A stretch of 64,000 bases of DNA from Pseudarthrobacter sp. PS3-L1 (GTDB taxonomy: Bacteria; Actinomycetota; Actinomycetes; Actinomycetales; Micrococcaceae): the NCBI RefSeq assembly GCF_030063285.1, contig NZ_JASISU010000004.1, positions 186,001-250,000 on the forward strand, written 5' to 3'. Shown here piece after piece: positions 19,726 through 28,738 of this stretch (position 1 is its first letter; each line of letters opens with the position of its first letter). Both the position numbers and the translations under genes were made by a program. The notes under the pieces are model-generated. The model worked only from the letters and a program-made list of their open reading frames with translations. It made no database searches and was not told the DNA's origin.

Positions 19726-19947
19726 ATGGCCAAGAAGGACGGGGTCATTGAGATCGAGGGTGTTGTGACTGAGGCGCTTCCCAACGCGATGTTTCGCGTT
19801 GAGTTGACGAACAAGCACGTCGTTCTCGCTCACATCTCAGGAAAAATGCGTCAGCACTACATTCGAATCCTCCCTGAGGACCGGGTAGTGGTGGAGCTCA
19901 GCCCGTACGACCTCACACGTGGTCGTATCGTCTACCGCTACAAGTAA
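19726..19947 (+). CDS. infA: Translation initiation factor IF-1
   Basis: A 73-residue OB-fold factor that binds the ribosomal A site during initiation. It starts [14 protein letters not shown] and ends [11 protein letters not shown]. The ATG at 19726 is preceded by GCGGAGGG; an in-frame extension back to 19594 runs through the structured leader and is not part of the conserved protein. rpmJ follows. Confidence 0.97.
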   Translation: MAKKDGVIEIEGVVTEALPNAMFRVELTNKHVVLAHISGKMRQHYIRILPEDRVVVELSPYDLTRGRIVYRYK

Positions 19948-20017
19948 ATTGCTGGGCGTCCACGGCATCAGCCGTGTTCGCTTCAGTTGACCACACTGTT
20001 ACACGCAAAGGAACGCC

Positions 20018-20131
20018 ATGAAGGTCAAGCCGAGCGTTAAGCAGATCTGCGAAAAGTGCAAAGTGATCCGCCGTAATGGCCGGGTCATGGTGATCTGCGA
20101 GAACCCGCGCCACAAGCAGCGCCAGGGCTGA
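20018..20131 (+). CDS. rpmJ: 50S ribosomal protein L36 (bL36), zinc-binding form
   Basis: A 37-residue bL36, starting [15 protein letters not shown] and ending PRHKQRQG. Cys11, Cys14, Cys27 and His32 form the zinc ribbon, so this is the C+ type rather than the zinc-independent paralogue. A GCAAAGGAA site precedes the ATG. It sits between infA and rpsM in the usual order. Confidence 0.97.
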   Translation: MKVKPSVKQICEKCKVIRRNGRVMVICENPRHKQRQG

Positions 20132-20151
20132 TTTCTTCTTTCGAGAAGAAA
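20132..20151 (+). other. UUCG-capped hairpin after rpmJ
   Basis: TTTCTTCT and AGAAGAAA pair for 8 bp across a TTCG tetraloop immediately after the rpmJ stop. There is no U-run, so it looks like an mRNA-stabilising or processing hairpin rather than a terminator. Confidence 0.55.
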
Positions 20152-20242
20152 CCCTGGGCTGCAACCCACGCAAGTAAATACAAGGCAGCACAAGCTGGGC
20201 CAGTACGTGAGAACTTACGGAACTGGACAGTTGACCCCCGGT

Positions 20243-20292
20243 CAGAGGCTGGGGCCGCACAGCACGTGCGGGTGTACTGCCTACGACCTCTG
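20243..20292 (+). other. Two-level stem-loop before rpsM
   Basis: Outer arms CAGAGG (20243-20248) and CCTCTG (20287-20292) enclose an inner hairpin CCGCAC/GTGCGG (20255-20271). It ends about 10 nt before the AAGGAG of rpsM, a position suited to translational control. The function is inferred. Confidence 0.4.
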
Positions 20293-20315
20293 GTTTAACA
20301 AGGAGTACCGCCACT

Positions 20316-20690
20316 ATGGCTCGTCTCGCTGGCGTAGACATTCCCCGCGAAAAGCGGTTGGAAATTGCGCTCACTTACATCTACGGCGTGGGTAAGACCC
20401 GTGCACACGAAACCCTGGCTGCCACTGGCATCAGCACCGACGTCCGCGTCAAGGATCTGACTGACGCACAGCTGGTTGAACTGCGTGACTACATTGAAGG
20501 CAACTACAAGGTTGAGGGTGACCTTCGCCGCGAAGTAGCAGCAGATATTCGCCGCAAGGTTGAAATCGGCAGCTATGAAGGAATACGCCACCGTAAGGGC
20601 CTGCCCGTCCGCGGACAGCGTACGAAGACAAATGCCCGTACCCGCAAGGGCCCGAAGCGTACCGTCGCCGGCAAGAAGAAGGCGCGCTAA
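20316..20690 (+). CDS. rpsM: 30S ribosomal protein S13 (uS13)
   Basis: A 124-residue uS13 of the 30S head. [21 protein letters not shown] and the C-terminal [18 protein letters not shown] are diagnostic. An ACAAGGAG site precedes the ATG. It begins the alpha-operon block rpsM-rpsK-rpoA-rplQ. Confidence 0.97.
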   Translation: MARLAGVDIPREKRLEIALTYIYGVGKTRAHETLAATGISTDVRVKDLTDAQLVELRDYIEGNYKVEGDLRREVAADIRRKVEIGSYEGIRHRKGLPVRGQRTKTNARTRKGPKRTVAGKKKAR

Positions 20691-20789
20691 ACCGCACCTG
20701 CCGATCTCCCCACCCAGGTGGGGAAAGTATCAGGCACGTGAGGGTCCAAGCGTCAGCTTTCCCCCAATAAACTTTCTGTAGGAGAAAAA

Positions 20790-21191
20790 ATGCCCCCGAA
20801 GACTCGTGGCGCGGTTCGCAAGCCGCGTAAGAAGGACAAGAAGAACATCGCGCTTGGCCAGGCGCACATCAAGAGCACATTCAACAACACCATCGTGTCC
20901 ATCACGGACCCGAATGGCGCTGTCATCTCCTGGGCCTCTTCAGGTGAAGTCGGCTTCAAGGGCTCACGTAAGTCCACCCCCTTTGCCGCGCAGATGGCCG
21001 CTGAAGCAGCAGCCAAGCGCGCCCAGGAACACGGCATGCGCAAGGTTGACGTTTTTGTGAAGGGACCGGGCTCAGGCCGCGAAACGGCGATCCGCTCGCT
21101 CCAGGCCGCAGGCCTTGAGGTTGGCTCAATCCAGGACGTCACTCCCGCCGCGCACAACGGCTGCCGTCCGCCGAAGCGCCGCCGCGTCTAA
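20790..21191 (+). CDS. rpsK: 30S ribosomal protein S11 (uS11)
   Basis: A 133-residue uS11 of the 30S platform. [18 protein letters not shown] and the C-terminal [11 protein letters not shown] are signatures. A TAGGAG site precedes the ATG. rpsD, which lies between rpsK and rpoA in many bacteria, is absent here. Confidence 0.97.
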   Translation: MPPKTRGAVRKPRKKDKKNIALGQAHIKSTFNNTIVSITDPNGAVISWASSGEVGFKGSRKSTPFAAQMAAEAAAKRAQEHGMRKVDVFVKGPGSGRETAIRSLQAAGLEVGSIQDVTPAAHNGCRPPKRRRV

Positions 21192-21214
21192 GGCTTTACT
21201 TGGCAGCCGGAGCT

Positions 21215-21242
21215 TGCCCGCACCTTGCGAAAGGGGCGGGCA
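21215..21242 (+). other. Hairpin between rpsK and rpoA
   Basis: TGCCCGC (21215-21221) pairs with GCGGGCA (21236-21242), with a further CC/GG pair inside. No U-run follows. It sits in a 135-nt spacer where rpsD would be in other genomes; it may tune rpoA expression. Confidence 0.4.
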
Positions 21243-21326
21243 GGCCCGGCCGCGTTAAGTCTCAAGACAATATTTCCACCACCTGTGTTGCGTCATATAG
21301 CGGATGCTCGCCGAAAGGAAACCTAA

Positions 21327-22337
21327 GTGCTCATTGCACAGCGCCCCACCCTCTCCGAAGAGGTCGTCTCCGATAACCGTTCGCGTTTCATCATTGAACC
21401 GCTGGAACCGGGTTTTGGTTACACCCTCGGTAACTCCCTCCGCCGTACCCTGCTTTCCTCCATCCCCGGCGCTGCTGTCACCAGCATCCGGATCGATGGC
21501 GTGCTGCACGAGTTCACGACGGTCCCGGGTGTCAAGGAAGATGTCACCGAGATCATCCTTAACATCAAGAGCCTGTCCGTGTCCTCCGAGCACGATGAGC
21601 CTGTTGTGGCTTACCTGCGCAAGCAGGGCCCCGGAGTCGTCACCGCAGCGGACATCGCTCCGCCGGCCGGCGTCGAATTCCACAACCCGGATCTGCACAT
21701 TGCCACGCTGAACTCGAAGGGTAAGTTCGAGCTTGAACTGACCATTGAGCGCGGCCGCGGCTACGTTTCGGCAGCTCAGAACAAGTCCGGTGACTCGGAG
21801 ATCGGCCGTATCCCGGTTGACTCCATCTACTCACCGGTGCTGAAGGTTACTTTCCGCGTGGAAGCAACCCGTGTTGAGCAGCGCACTGACTTCGACAAGC
21901 TCATTGTCGACGTCGAGACCAAGCAGGCCATCGCCCCTCGCGATGCCGTTGCTTCCGCAGGTACCACCCTGGTGGAACTGTTCGGTCTGGCCCGCGAGCT
22001 GAATACCGCAGCTGAAGGAATTGAGATTGGCCCATCGCCAACCGACGCTGCCCTGGCAGCTGACATGGCGCTGCCGATCGAGGACCTGGACCTTACAGTC
22101 CGTTCCTACAACTGCCTCAAGCGTGAGGGTATCCACTCCGTGGGTGAACTCGTGGCCCGCTCCGAGGCTGACCTGATGGACATTCGTAACTTCGGTGCAA
22201 AGTCCATTGACGAGGTCAAGGCAAAGCTGGTTGAACTGGGTCTGTCCCTCAAGGACTCACCTCCCGGTTTTGACCTTGCCGCCCGCGCCGCAGCAATTGA
22301 AGAGGACGACGCCGCCTACGGCGACGACGAACTCTAA
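21327..22337 (+). CDS. rpoA: RNA polymerase alpha subunit
   Basis: The 336-residue assembly platform of RNA polymerase. The N-terminal domain starts [20 protein letters not shown] and includes [21 protein letters not shown]. The C-terminal domain, which contacts UP elements and activators, spans roughly residues 250-320 with [20 protein letters not shown]. It begins at GTG with a GAAAGGAAA site. Confidence 0.98.
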   Translation: MLIAQRPTLSEEVVSDNRSRFIIEPLEPGFGYTLGNSLRRTLLSSIPGAAVTSIRIDGVLHEFTTVPGVKEDVTEIILNIKSLSVSSEHDEPVVAYLRKQGPGVVTAADIAPPAGVEFHNPDLHIATLNSKGKFELELTIERGRGYVSAAQNKSGDSEIGRIPVDSIYSPVLKVTFRVEATRVEQRTDFDKLIVDVETKQAIAPRDAVASAGTTLVELFGLARELNTAAEGIEIGPSPTDAALAADMALPIEDLDLTVRSYNCLKREGIHSVGELVARSEADLMDIRNFGAKSIDEVKAKLVELGLSLKDSPPGFDLAARAAAIEEDDAAYGDDEL

Positions 22338-22356
22338 CAAGCAGATCTTGGCTGGT

Positions 22357-22387
22357 CGGCTGGTGCACTGTTATGCACAGCCAGCCG
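22357..22387 (+). other. Hairpin between rpoA and rplQ
   Basis: CGGCTGG-TGCA (22357-22367) pairs with TGCA and CCAGCCG (22374-22387) with a 3-nt bulge and loop CTGTTA. It ends about 10 nt before the GAGGAG site of rplQ. No U-run follows. Confidence 0.45.
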
Positions 22388-22411
22388 GCTTCCATATGAG
22401 GAGAAACAATT

Positions 22412-22963
22412 ATGCCTACACCCACTAAGGGTCCGCGTCTCGGCGGCGGCGCGGCTCACGAGCGTCTGATGCTCGCGAACCTGTCAGCAGCCCTGTTCGA
22501 GCACAAGCGGATCACCACCACTGTGACCAAAGCAAAGCGACTGAAGCCTTACGCAGAGCGCCTGGTCACTTTCGCCAAGCGTGGCGACCTTGCGTCCCGC
22601 CGTCGCGTACTCGGCCTGATCAGCAACAAGGGCATTGTCCACGAGCTGTTCACCGATATCGCACAGGCTGTTGAAAACCGCGATGGCGGTTACACCCGCA
22701 TCACCAAGATCGGCAACCGCAAGGGCGACAACGCTCCCATGGCTGTCATCGAACTGGTTCTCGAGCCCGTTTCGCCGAAGCAGGCAGTTGTTGCCGAAGC
22801 CACGTCCGCTGCCAAGCGCGACGCCGACAAGAAGGAAGCCGCTGCTGCACCGGCTGCCGAGGCCGACGTTGCTGAGACCGAAGCACCTGCGACTGAAGAC
22901 GCTCCTGCTGCTGAGGCAGCACCGGCTGACGAAGCACCCGCAGAGGCCAAGGACGCGAAGTAG
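22412..22963 (+). CDS. rplQ: 50S ribosomal protein L17 (bL17), extended tail
   Basis: A 183-residue bL17. Residues 1-120 are the conserved core ([39 protein letters not shown]). The remaining ~60 residues form an acidic Ala/Glu/Pro/Asp tail with repeated EAPA and EAAPA units. The core alone matches the ~120-residue family. A TATGAGGAG site precedes the ATG. Confidence 0.96.
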   Translation: MPTPTKGPRLGGGAAHERLMLANLSAALFEHKRITTTVTKAKRLKPYAERLVTFAKRGDLASRRRVLGLISNKGIVHELFTDIAQAVENRDGGYTRITKIGNRKGDNAPMAVIELVLEPVSPKQAVVAEATSAAKRDADKKEAAAAPAAEADVAETEAPATEDAPAAEAAPADEAPAEAKDAK

Positions 22964-22982
22964 TCGCGCAAGCTCAGTGATC

Positions 22983-22988
22983 TAGACT
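22983..22988 (+). promoter_or_regulatory. truA -10 box, leaderless arrangement
   Basis: TAGACT lies 7 nt before the truA ATG, leaving no room for a leader or Shine-Dalgarno. This spacing is the hallmark of leaderless promoters in actinobacteria. Confidence 0.6.
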
Positions 22989-22995
22989 TAGGGTC

Positions 22996-23898
22996 ATGAG
23001 TGACAAGAAGCCCGCCATCTTCCAGCAGGGAGGGGGCGGGTTTCTGCGTATCCGCCTTGATGTTGCCTACGATGGCGCACCCTTCAGCGGCTGGGCCATC
23101 CAACCGGGACTCCGGACTGTGCAGGGGACCCTCGAAGAGGCTCTGGCCCTGATGCTCAGACGCCCTATCCGCGTGACGGTTGCAGGGCGTACCGACACCG
23201 GCGTCCACGCCCTTGGCCAGGTCGTCCACGTGGACCTGCTGGAGTCTGAATGGGCCCAGATGAACAGGGGAGCTGAACTTGACCCAGCTGTGGCTTTGCT
23301 TCGCAGGGTTCGGGGTGCGATGAGCCGGGGACTTCGGGAGCTGTCCGGATCCGTGGAAGTCCGCAACGCCATACTTGCACCTGATGGTTTTGACGCGAGG
23401 TTCTCCGCGCTGTGGCGTCGGTACAGCTATCGCATTGCCGACGGTGACAAGCTGTGGGACCCGCTGCGACGCCATGTCACCCTGTGGCATCCACGACAGC
23501 TCGACGTTGGGTCCCTCAACGAGGCGGCACAGCCCCTTTTGGGCCTCCAGGACTTTACCTCGTTCTGCAAACCACGGCCCCGGGCTACTACCGTCCGAGA
23601 GCTCCAGCGCTTCGAGTTCACGAGGGAAGACGACGGGGTTATCCGTGTCGATATCCAAGCCGATGCGTTCTGCCACAATATGGTCCGGGCCCTGATTGGC
23701 TCGGCGTTCCAGGTGGGGGAGGGGATAGAGGCCCCAGGATGGATGTACCAGCGGCTACAGGCAAAAATGCGTGACGCCCGGTCGGTACTGGCAGATCCCC
23801 ACCCACTTGTCCTGGAGGAAGTTGCCTATCCAACGGACTCTGAACTGCGCCAACGTGCTGAGCTCACTCGAGCCCGGCGGCATGCCGTAACGCCGTGA
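22996..23898 (+). CDS. truA: tRNA pseudouridine synthase A
   Basis: Converts uridines 38-40 of tRNA anticodon arms to pseudouridine. The 300-residue protein has catalytic Asp67 in AGRTDTGVHALGQV and the conserved FHARFSA-like segment (GFDARFSALWRRYSYRI). It follows rplQ as in many bacteria. The start is 7 nt from a TAGACT box with no ribosome-binding site, so a leaderless transcript in addition to readthrough is likely. Confidence 0.95.
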   Translation: MSDKKPAIFQQGGGGFLRIRLDVAYDGAPFSGWAIQPGLRTVQGTLEEALALMLRRPIRVTVAGRTDTGVHALGQVVHVDLLESEWAQMNRGAELDPAVALLRRVRGAMSRGLRELSGSVEVRNAILAPDGFDARFSALWRRYSYRIADGDKLWDPLRRHVTLWHPRQLDVGSLNEAAQPLLGLQDFTSFCKPRPRATTVRELQRFEFTREDDGVIRVDIQADAFCHNMVRALIGSAFQVGEGIEAPGWMYQRLQAKMRDARSVLADPHPLVLEEVAYPTDSELRQRAELTRARRHAVTP

Positions 23899-23942
23899 GC
23901 GGCGCTGCTACCTCTACGCGCCGCCGTCGTGGTGTGGTGCTT

Positions 23943-23972
23943 TTGACCAGCGGGCAGTTATCGCGCTATTCT
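23943..23972 (+). promoter_or_regulatory. rplM-rpsI promoter
   Basis: TTGACC (23943-23948) and TATTCT (23967-23972) are separated by 18 nt, close to the SigA-type consensus. Transcription from about 23979 would give a ~200-nt leader before rplM. Confidence 0.6.
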
Positions 23973-23978
23973 TGGTAG

Positions 23979-24178
23979 TCGTTGTGCGTGTCCTTTCTCG
24001 ATGATGCGTGCCCACCTTGAATCCGGTTGCAGGATAACTCCTTGGTGGTCACATTCGAGACCAATGGATGACTGGTTATCTGGAGTCCTCACCTCTGTTC
24101 CGGTAGCGCATAGATAGTAGGTGCACGAGATCAGTGACGCCTAAACAAGAACGCCAGAATAAGAACGAGGCAAAAACC
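23979..24178 (+). other. Long leader of rplM
   Basis: This ~200-nt stretch contains a 38-codon frame from tandem ATGs at 24001 and 24004 to TAG at 24115. The frame contains a Trp-Trp pair and a third Trp but has no clear ribosome-binding site. No standard gene is present. A leader regulating the uL13-uS9 pair is plausible but unproven. Confidence 0.3.
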
Positions 24179-24622
24179 GTGCGTACGTACACCCCGAAGC
24201 CCGGCGATATCAACCGCCAGTGGCACGTCATTGACGCCACAGACGTTGTCCTTGGTCGTCTTGCTAGCCAGACCGCAATCCTGCTGCGCGGCAAGCACAA
24301 GGCAACTTTCGCCGCTCACATGGACATGGGCGATTTCGTCATCATCATCAACGCCGAGAAGGTTGCCCTCACCGGCGCCAAGCTTGAGCAGAAGCGGGCA
24401 TACCGCCACTCGGGTTACCCGGGCGGCCTGACCTCCGTCAACTACGCAGAGCTCCTTGAATCAAACCCGGTTCGCGCTGTTGAGAAGGCTATCCGCGGCA
24501 TGCTTCCCAAGAACTCGCTTGCTGCACAGCAGATCGGCAAGCTCAAGGTCTACCGTGGCGCCGAGCACCCCCACGCTGCCCAGCAGCCCGCAACATTCGA
24601 AATTACCCAGGTCGCCCAGTAG
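24179..24622 (+). CDS. rplM: 50S ribosomal protein L13 (uL13)
   Basis: A 147-residue uL13, an early assembly protein. It starts [20 protein letters not shown] and includes [18 protein letters not shown]. The GTG at 24179 is chosen since it matches the family start and has ACGAGG upstream; an in-frame GTG at 24134 would add 15 non-conserved residues. It pairs with rpsI as in most bacteria. Confidence 0.95.
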   Translation: MRTYTPKPGDINRQWHVIDATDVVLGRLASQTAILLRGKHKATFAAHMDMGDFVIIINAEKVALTGAKLEQKRAYRHSGYPGGLTSVNYAELLESNPVRAVEKAIRGMLPKNSLAAQQIGKLKVYRGAEHPHAAQQPATFEITQVAQ

Positions 24623-24658
24623 TCCTGGCCACCAAGCAACTTATATACAAGGAGAATC

Positions 24659-25168
24659 GTGGCCCAGAACGAAGAACTGACCACCGAAACCGTTGAGGTT
24701 GAGGAAAACCTGACCAGCTACACCTCAGAGAGTGGTGCAGCCGAAGCTGCAGCACCGAAGAAGGAGCGCCCGGCACTGACTGTTGCTGGCGCAGCAGTTG
24801 GCCGTCGCAAGGAAGCCGTTGCGCGTGTTCGCGTTGTCCCCGGCACCGGCAAGTGGATCATCAACGGCCGCGAACTGGCCAACTACTTCCCGAACAAGCT
24901 TCACCAGCAGGACGTCAACGAGCCTTTCCGGATCCTCGATCTGGACGGCGCGTACGACGTTGTTGCACGTATCCATGGTGGCGGCATCTCCGGCCAGGCC
25001 GGTGCACTGCGTCTCGGAATCGCGCGTTCACTGAACGAGATCGACACCGAGAACAACCGCGCTACCCTGAAGAAGGCCGGTTACCTGCGTCGTGACGCCC
25101 GCGTCATCGAGCGCAAGAAGGCCGGCCTCAAGAAGGCCCGTAAGGCTCAGCAGTACTCCAAGCGCTAA
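24659..25168 (+). CDS. rpsI: 30S ribosomal protein S9 (uS9)
   Basis: A 169-residue uS9 whose C-terminal tail reaches the P-site tRNA. The core ([17 protein letters not shown] through [12 protein letters not shown]) ends in the conserved Ser-Lys-Arg. About 40 extra Glu/Thr/Ala-rich residues precede it. It starts at GTG with ACAAGGAG upstream. The last two codons and stop are part of a 50-bp direct repeat. Confidence 0.96.
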   Translation: MAQNEELTTETVEVEENLTSYTSESGAAEAAAPKKERPALTVAGAAVGRRKEAVARVRVVPGTGKWIINGRELANYFPNKLHQQDVNEPFRILDLDGAYDVVARIHGGGISGQAGALRLGIARSLNEIDTENNRATLKKAGYLRRDARVIERKKAGLKKARKAQQYSKR

Positions 25169-25208
25169 ATGCGCCTACCCACCCCTCAGTCGCCAAGCGA
25201 CTTTGGGG
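25159..25208 (+). repeat. 50-bp perfect direct repeat, copy 1
   Basis: Begins inside rpsI (its last codons and stop, CAAGCGCTAA) and is identical over 50 bp to 25242-25291. It contains a hairpin: CCCACCCC then AGTCGC pairing with GCGACT then GGGGTGGG, with the right arm completed just past the repeat. In this copy the outer stem is perfect. Confidence 0.9.
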
Positions 25209-25241
25209 TGGGGCCCTTGGCTAATTTACTGCTTGGCTCCA

Positions 25242-25291
25242 CAAGCGCTAAATGCGCCTACCCACCCCTCAGTCGCCAAGCGACTTTGGGG
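25242..25291 (+). repeat. 50-bp perfect direct repeat, copy 2
   Basis: Identical to 25159-25208, 83 bp downstream, including the duplicated rpsI 3' codons. The outer arm after the repeat is GGGGAGGGG instead of GGGGTGGGG, so its hairpin has one mismatch. The true terminator follows at 25298. Confidence 0.9.
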
Positions 25292-25297
25292 AGGGGC

Positions 25298-25332
25298 AAA
25301 GCCCGTCCTGCCATTGGCAGGGCGGGCTTTTT
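25298..25332 (+). terminator. Rho-independent terminator of rplM-rpsI
   Basis: AAAGCCCGTCCTGCC pairs with GGCAGGGCGGGCTTT (one G-T wobble) around a short loop, followed by TTTTT. It is the last of three consecutive hairpins after rpsI. Confidence 0.85.
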
Positions 25333-25400
25333 GCGTCCTGCCCTGATGGTCCCTGGCATTGTGCGCAATGGATAGTTGATGTCCTGGTCTGGACATCATC

Positions 25401-25406
25401 TAGACT
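25401..25406 (+). promoter_or_regulatory. glmM -10 box, leaderless arrangement
   Basis: TAGACT lies 6 nt before the GTG of glmM; TTGATG at 25376-25381 is a possible -35 (19-nt spacing). No Shine-Dalgarno fits, so a leaderless transcript is indicated. Confidence 0.6.
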
Positions 25407-25412
25407 TGGGCG

Positions 25413-26780
25413 GTGTCTAGAATATTTGGAACTGATGGAGTCCGCGGCCTGGCTAACGGAATGCTCACCGCCGAGCTGGCAATGAAGCTCGCCCAGGCTG
25501 CCGCTGTGGTGTTGGGACATGACCGTGCCACAGACGGAAAACGGCCACGGGCTGTTGTGGCGAGGGACCCACGTGCCAGTGGGGAGTTCATTGCAGCCGC
25601 AGTAGAGGCTGGCCTCTCGAGCTCTGGCATCGATGTCTACGATGCAGGGGTCCTCCCGACGCCTGCAGCCGCCTACCTGGTGGCAGACCTTGATGCCGAT
25701 TTTGGCGTCATGATCTCAGCCTCGCATAACCCGGCTCCCGACAACGGCATCAAATTCTTTGCCAAGGGCGGGCGGAAGCTCCCTGACGCTGTGGAAGACG
25801 CCATCGAAACGCAGATGGGCAAGGAACCATACCGCCCCGTAGGCGCCGACGTCGGCAGGATCCAGCGTTTTTCTGACGCCGAGGACCGCTACGTCGTGCA
25901 CCTGCTGGGGACCTTGCCGCACCGCCTTGACGGAATCAAGGTGGTCCTTGATTGCGCGCACGGAGCAGCTAGTGGTTGTTCACCGCAAGTTTTCAAGGAT
26001 GCCGGGGCCGACGTCATTGTCATTGGTGCGGAGCCCGATGGCCACAATATCAACGAGGGCGTCGGCTCGACGCACCTGGGCCCCCTCAAGAAGGCCGTCC
26101 TGGAGCATGGAGCCCACCTTGGAATCGCCCATGACGGTGACGCGGACAGATGCCTCGCCGTGGACCACGAAGGGTCCGAGGTGGACGGCGACCAGATCAT
26201 GGCGATTCTGGCTGTAGCGCTGAAGACCTCCGGGAAGCTCAAGGACGACGTCCTGGTTGCAACTGTCATGAGTAACCTTGGCCTTAAATTGGCCTTGCGG
26301 GACGCCGGAATCAGCATCAGGGAAACAGGCGTAGGGGACCGGTACGTTTTGGAAGGCATGCGTGAGGGCGGGTACAACCTCGGCGGGGAACAGTCTGGCC
26401 ACGTTATTTTTGCAGATCACGCCACAACAGGAGATGGTGTCCTCACCGGCTTGCAGCTGGCTGCGCAGGTTGCGCTGACGGGTCGCTCCCTCAAACAGCT
26501 CGCCACGATCATGACCAAACTCCCCCAGGTCCTGATCAACGTCAAGGGCGTGGACCGCAATCGGGTTAAGGGTGATGCGGTCCTGGCTGAGGCCGTACTT
26601 CAGGCAGAAGTCGAACTTGGCGAGACCGGCCGAGTGCTGCTGCGTCCGTCCGGCACGGAGCCTGTGGTTCGTGTCATGGTGGAAGCGGCAGACGAGCAGA
26701 CCGCTGAATCCATTGCCGAACGGCTAGCTCACGTGGTGCGGAGCGAATTGGCGCTGGAGTTGGTCTCGGACAGCCTTTAA
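25413..26780 (+). CDS. glmM: Phosphoglucosamine mutase
   Basis: Converts glucosamine-6-phosphate to glucosamine-1-phosphate for UDP-GlcNAc and peptidoglycan. The 455-residue protein starts [12 protein letters not shown]. It has the catalytic phosphoserine loop [12 protein letters not shown] (Ser104), the metal loop HDGDADR near residue 243, the substrate loop GGEQSGH, and the phosphate-binding [14 protein letters not shown] near the C-terminus. glmS, the preceding step, is 2 kb downstream. Its stop overlaps the convergent gene by 3 nt. Confidence 0.96.
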   Translation: MSRIFGTDGVRGLANGMLTAELAMKLAQAAAVVLGHDRATDGKRPRAVVARDPRASGEFIAAAVEAGLSSSGIDVYDAGVLPTPAAAYLVADLDADFGVMISASHNPAPDNGIKFFAKGGRKLPDAVEDAIETQMGKEPYRPVGADVGRIQRFSDAEDRYVVHLLGTLPHRLDGIKVVLDCAHGAASGCSPQVFKDAGADVIVIGAEPDGHNINEGVGSTHLGPLKKAVLEHGAHLGIAHDGDADRCLAVDHEGSEVDGDQIMAILAVALKTSGKLKDDVLVATVMSNLGLKLALRDAGISIRETGVGDRYVLEGMREGGYNLGGEQSGHVIFADHATTGDGVLTGLQLAAQVALTGRSLKQLATIMTKLPQVLINVKGVDRNRVKGDAVLAEAVLQAEVELGETGRVLLRPSGTEPVVRVMVEAADEQTAESIAERLAHVVRSELALELVSDSL

Positions 26781-27610
26781 GGATAACCAGGCGCAGCGTC
26801 GAGGCCCAGGAATTCCTCCAGCGTCGCAATGCCTCCGTCGCGCATTGCCGTTGCTGCTTCACTGCCGACGAAGCGAACGTGCCACGGCTCGTAGAAGTAC
26901 CCGGTGATCGCGTGGAACATCAACGGGTATCTGACGATAAAGCCATACCTGGCGGCGTTCCCCGCCACCCAGATGGCTGCCGGCTGGTCGGCAAAACATG
27001 GCTGGAAGCTGCATGCACCGCCGTCGTCCGCCAGGTCGAAGGACCATCCTGTCTGGTGCTCTGAATACCCTGGCCGGGCAGATGCGGTATCGGCATCGGC
27101 CTGGCCCCGGCTCGAGACGAAACCTTCATACGTGGCACGTTGGGTCTCGAAGGACCGGAAGCCGCTGGCGAGGACCAGCCCCACGCCGTCGGCAGCGGCG
27201 GCTGCAAACATTGCTTCGGCAGCCTGGGCTGTGGTGCTGTTGAGGAGCGCCGCTTCGCCGGTGGCGGCCGTGGAGATCAAAGGGGCTCTGAGGTCCGCTG
27301 GGCGGAAGTCAGCGGGCGCTAGGGGACGCGATTTGTTCACCACCAGCCAAGGGCTTTCTGGGTCAGCGATGGAGTGCTGCACAGGCAGGCCCGCAGCGGG
27401 AGCCGCCGATGGCGTCGGTGTCGCCGCGGGGGGTACTTCAGGGGTGGGCTCCGTGCTAGGGGAAGGAACTACAGTGCGGGAAGGGACCGGGGGGCCTGCG
27501 GAGGCTGATGAAGATGGTGGCCCGCCGGTGCAGGCGGAGAGGACGCCCAAGCCCAAGCCCGTTGCCAGCAGGAAGCTGAACTGCCGTCGTCCAGTGAGAT
27601 GCACATTCAC
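26777..27610 (-). CDS. D-alanyl-D-alanine carboxypeptidase lipoprotein, VanY family
   Basis: Likely trims D-Ala from peptidoglycan stem peptides outside the membrane. The 277-residue protein has a twin-arginine-like signal ([10 protein letters not shown]) and lipobox LSAC (Cys27). A ~45-residue Ser/Pro/Thr linker precedes the peptidase M15B/VanY domain (~100-270). Zinc ligands are visible: His185 and Asp192 in [10 protein letters not shown] and His244 in [16 protein letters not shown] is conserved. Cys200 and Cys205 may form a disulfide. The GTG start has GGAGG upstream. It follows coaA by 47 nt and converges on glmM. Confidence 0.88.
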   Translation of the reverse strand: MNVHLTGRRQFSFLLATGLGLGVLSACTGGPPSSSASAGPPVPSRTVVPSPSTEPTPEVPPAATPTPSAAPAAGLPVQHSIADPESPWLVVNKSRPLAPADFRPADLRAPLISTAATGEAALLNSTTAQAAEAMFAAAAADGVGLVLASGFRSFETQRATYEGFVSSRGQADADTASARPGYSEHQTGWSFDLADDGGACSFQPCFADQPAAIWVAGNAARYGFIVRYPLMFHAITGYFYEPWHVRFVGSEAATAMRDGGIATLEEFLGLDAAPGYP

Positions 27611-27657
27611 GGTGGTGCCTCCGGATCCTTGTTGTCCGTTGTCCTCCTGGAAAAATC

Positions 27658-28623
27658 CTAGACCTTGCGGAGCAGCATTCGCCGGATGGAGTGGTTGGCG
27701 TCTTTGGACAGTACTAGCTGGGCACGGCCTCGCGTGGGCAACACGTTTTCTTCGAGGTTGGGCTCGTTGATCCGTTTCCAGATATTTCGTGCTGTGCTTT
27801 CGGCCTCAGCGTCGGAGAGCGTGGCGTAGCGGTGAAAATAGGATTCTGGCTGGGCAAACGCTGTGGATCGCAGGCTCCGGAACCGATCGACGTACCATTC
27901 CTCGATGAATGAGGTCTTGGCGTCTACGTAGATGGAAAAATCGAAGAAGTCACTGACTGCCAGTCCCTGCTTGCCGTCCGAGCGTGGCCTGGCAGGGGCC
28001 AAAACGTTCAGTCCCTCAACAATCAGAACGTCAGGTCTGCGGACCACCACTTCCTTACCGGGCACGATGTCATACGTAACATGCGAGTACCAGGGGGCCC
28101 GGACCTCCTCTGCTCCGCTTTTAACCTCGCTGACGAAGCGCAACAGCGCCCGCCTGTCGTAGGATTCCGGGAAGCCTTTGCGCTCCAGGAGATCCCGGCG
28201 CTTCAACTCCGCCAGGGGGTACAGGAACCCATCGGTGGTAATCAGTTCCACGTTGGGTGTTCCTGGCCAGCGGCGAAGCATTTCCCTCAGGACACGGGCA
28301 ATGGTGGATTTCCCTACGGCTACGGAGCCGGCAACGCCAATAACAAATGGGGTCCGCTGCGTCTGCTCGCCCAGGAATGTTGTAGTCGCTGCGTGTAACT
28401 GCCCGGCGGCCTCGACATACAGGTGCAGCAAGCGTGACAGGGGCAGGTACACCTCACGAATCTCCCGCATGTCAAGGGGGTCGCCCAGGCCGCGTAGTCG
28501 CAGGATGTCCTCCTCGTTGAGGGGCTGTTCCATCTGGGCCGCAAGACGGGACCACGTGTGTCGATCCAGTTCCACGAAAGGGGAAGCGCCATCGGCATGG
28601 GATTCATTGCGTTGCAGAGTCAC
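27658..28623 (-). CDS. coaA: Pantothenate kinase, type I
   Basis: ATP-dependent first step of coenzyme A synthesis. The 321-residue protein has the P-loop [12 protein letters not shown] at residues 96-107 and the prokaryotic type I (CoaA) fold motifs TTDGFLYP and [11 protein letters not shown]. It starts at GTG, and CAGAAT lies 7 nt upstream with no ribosome-binding site, suggesting a leaderless transcript. It is divergent from glmS. Confidence 0.94.
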   Translation of the reverse strand: MTLQRNESHADGASPFVELDRHTWSRLAAQMEQPLNEEDILRLRGLGDPLDMREIREVYLPLSRLLHLYVEAAGQLHAATTTFLGEQTQRTPFVIGVAGSVAVGKSTIARVLREMLRRWPGTPNVELITTDGFLYPLAELKRRDLLERKGFPESYDRRALLRFVSEVKSGAEEVRAPWYSHVTYDIVPGKEVVVRRPDVLIVEGLNVLAPARPRSDGKQGLAVSDFFDFSIYVDAKTSFIEEWYVDRFRSLRSTAFAQPESYFHRYATLSDAEAESTARNIWKRINEPNLEENVLPTRGRAQLVLSKDANHSIRRMLLRKV

Positions 28624-28630
28624 CCTAGAG

Positions 28631-28636
28631 ATTCTG
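28631..28636 (-). promoter_or_regulatory. Possible coaA -10 box, leaderless
   Basis: On the reverse strand CAGAAT lies 7 nt before the coaA GTG. The first base departs from TAnnnT, so this is weaker than the truA and glmM cases. Confidence 0.4.
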
Positions 28637-28738
28637 CCCTCCCCGCGGACAGGAGCGAAATGATGGGGGAGGGTAGTGCTCCAGCCAGGCCGCGGGTGGG
28701 GCGTGAGTCTCCTGTCAGCGTCACCCCGTCGGAGACGA

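Noticed and set aside
25159-25291. CRISPR-like array
   Set aside because: Only two copies, and the repeat contains coding sequence of rpsI and a terminator-like hairpin.
25169-25485. Two overlapping frames beginning with the same peptide after rpsI
   Set aside because: They are created by the 50-bp repeat, cover hairpins and the terminator, and run into glmM.
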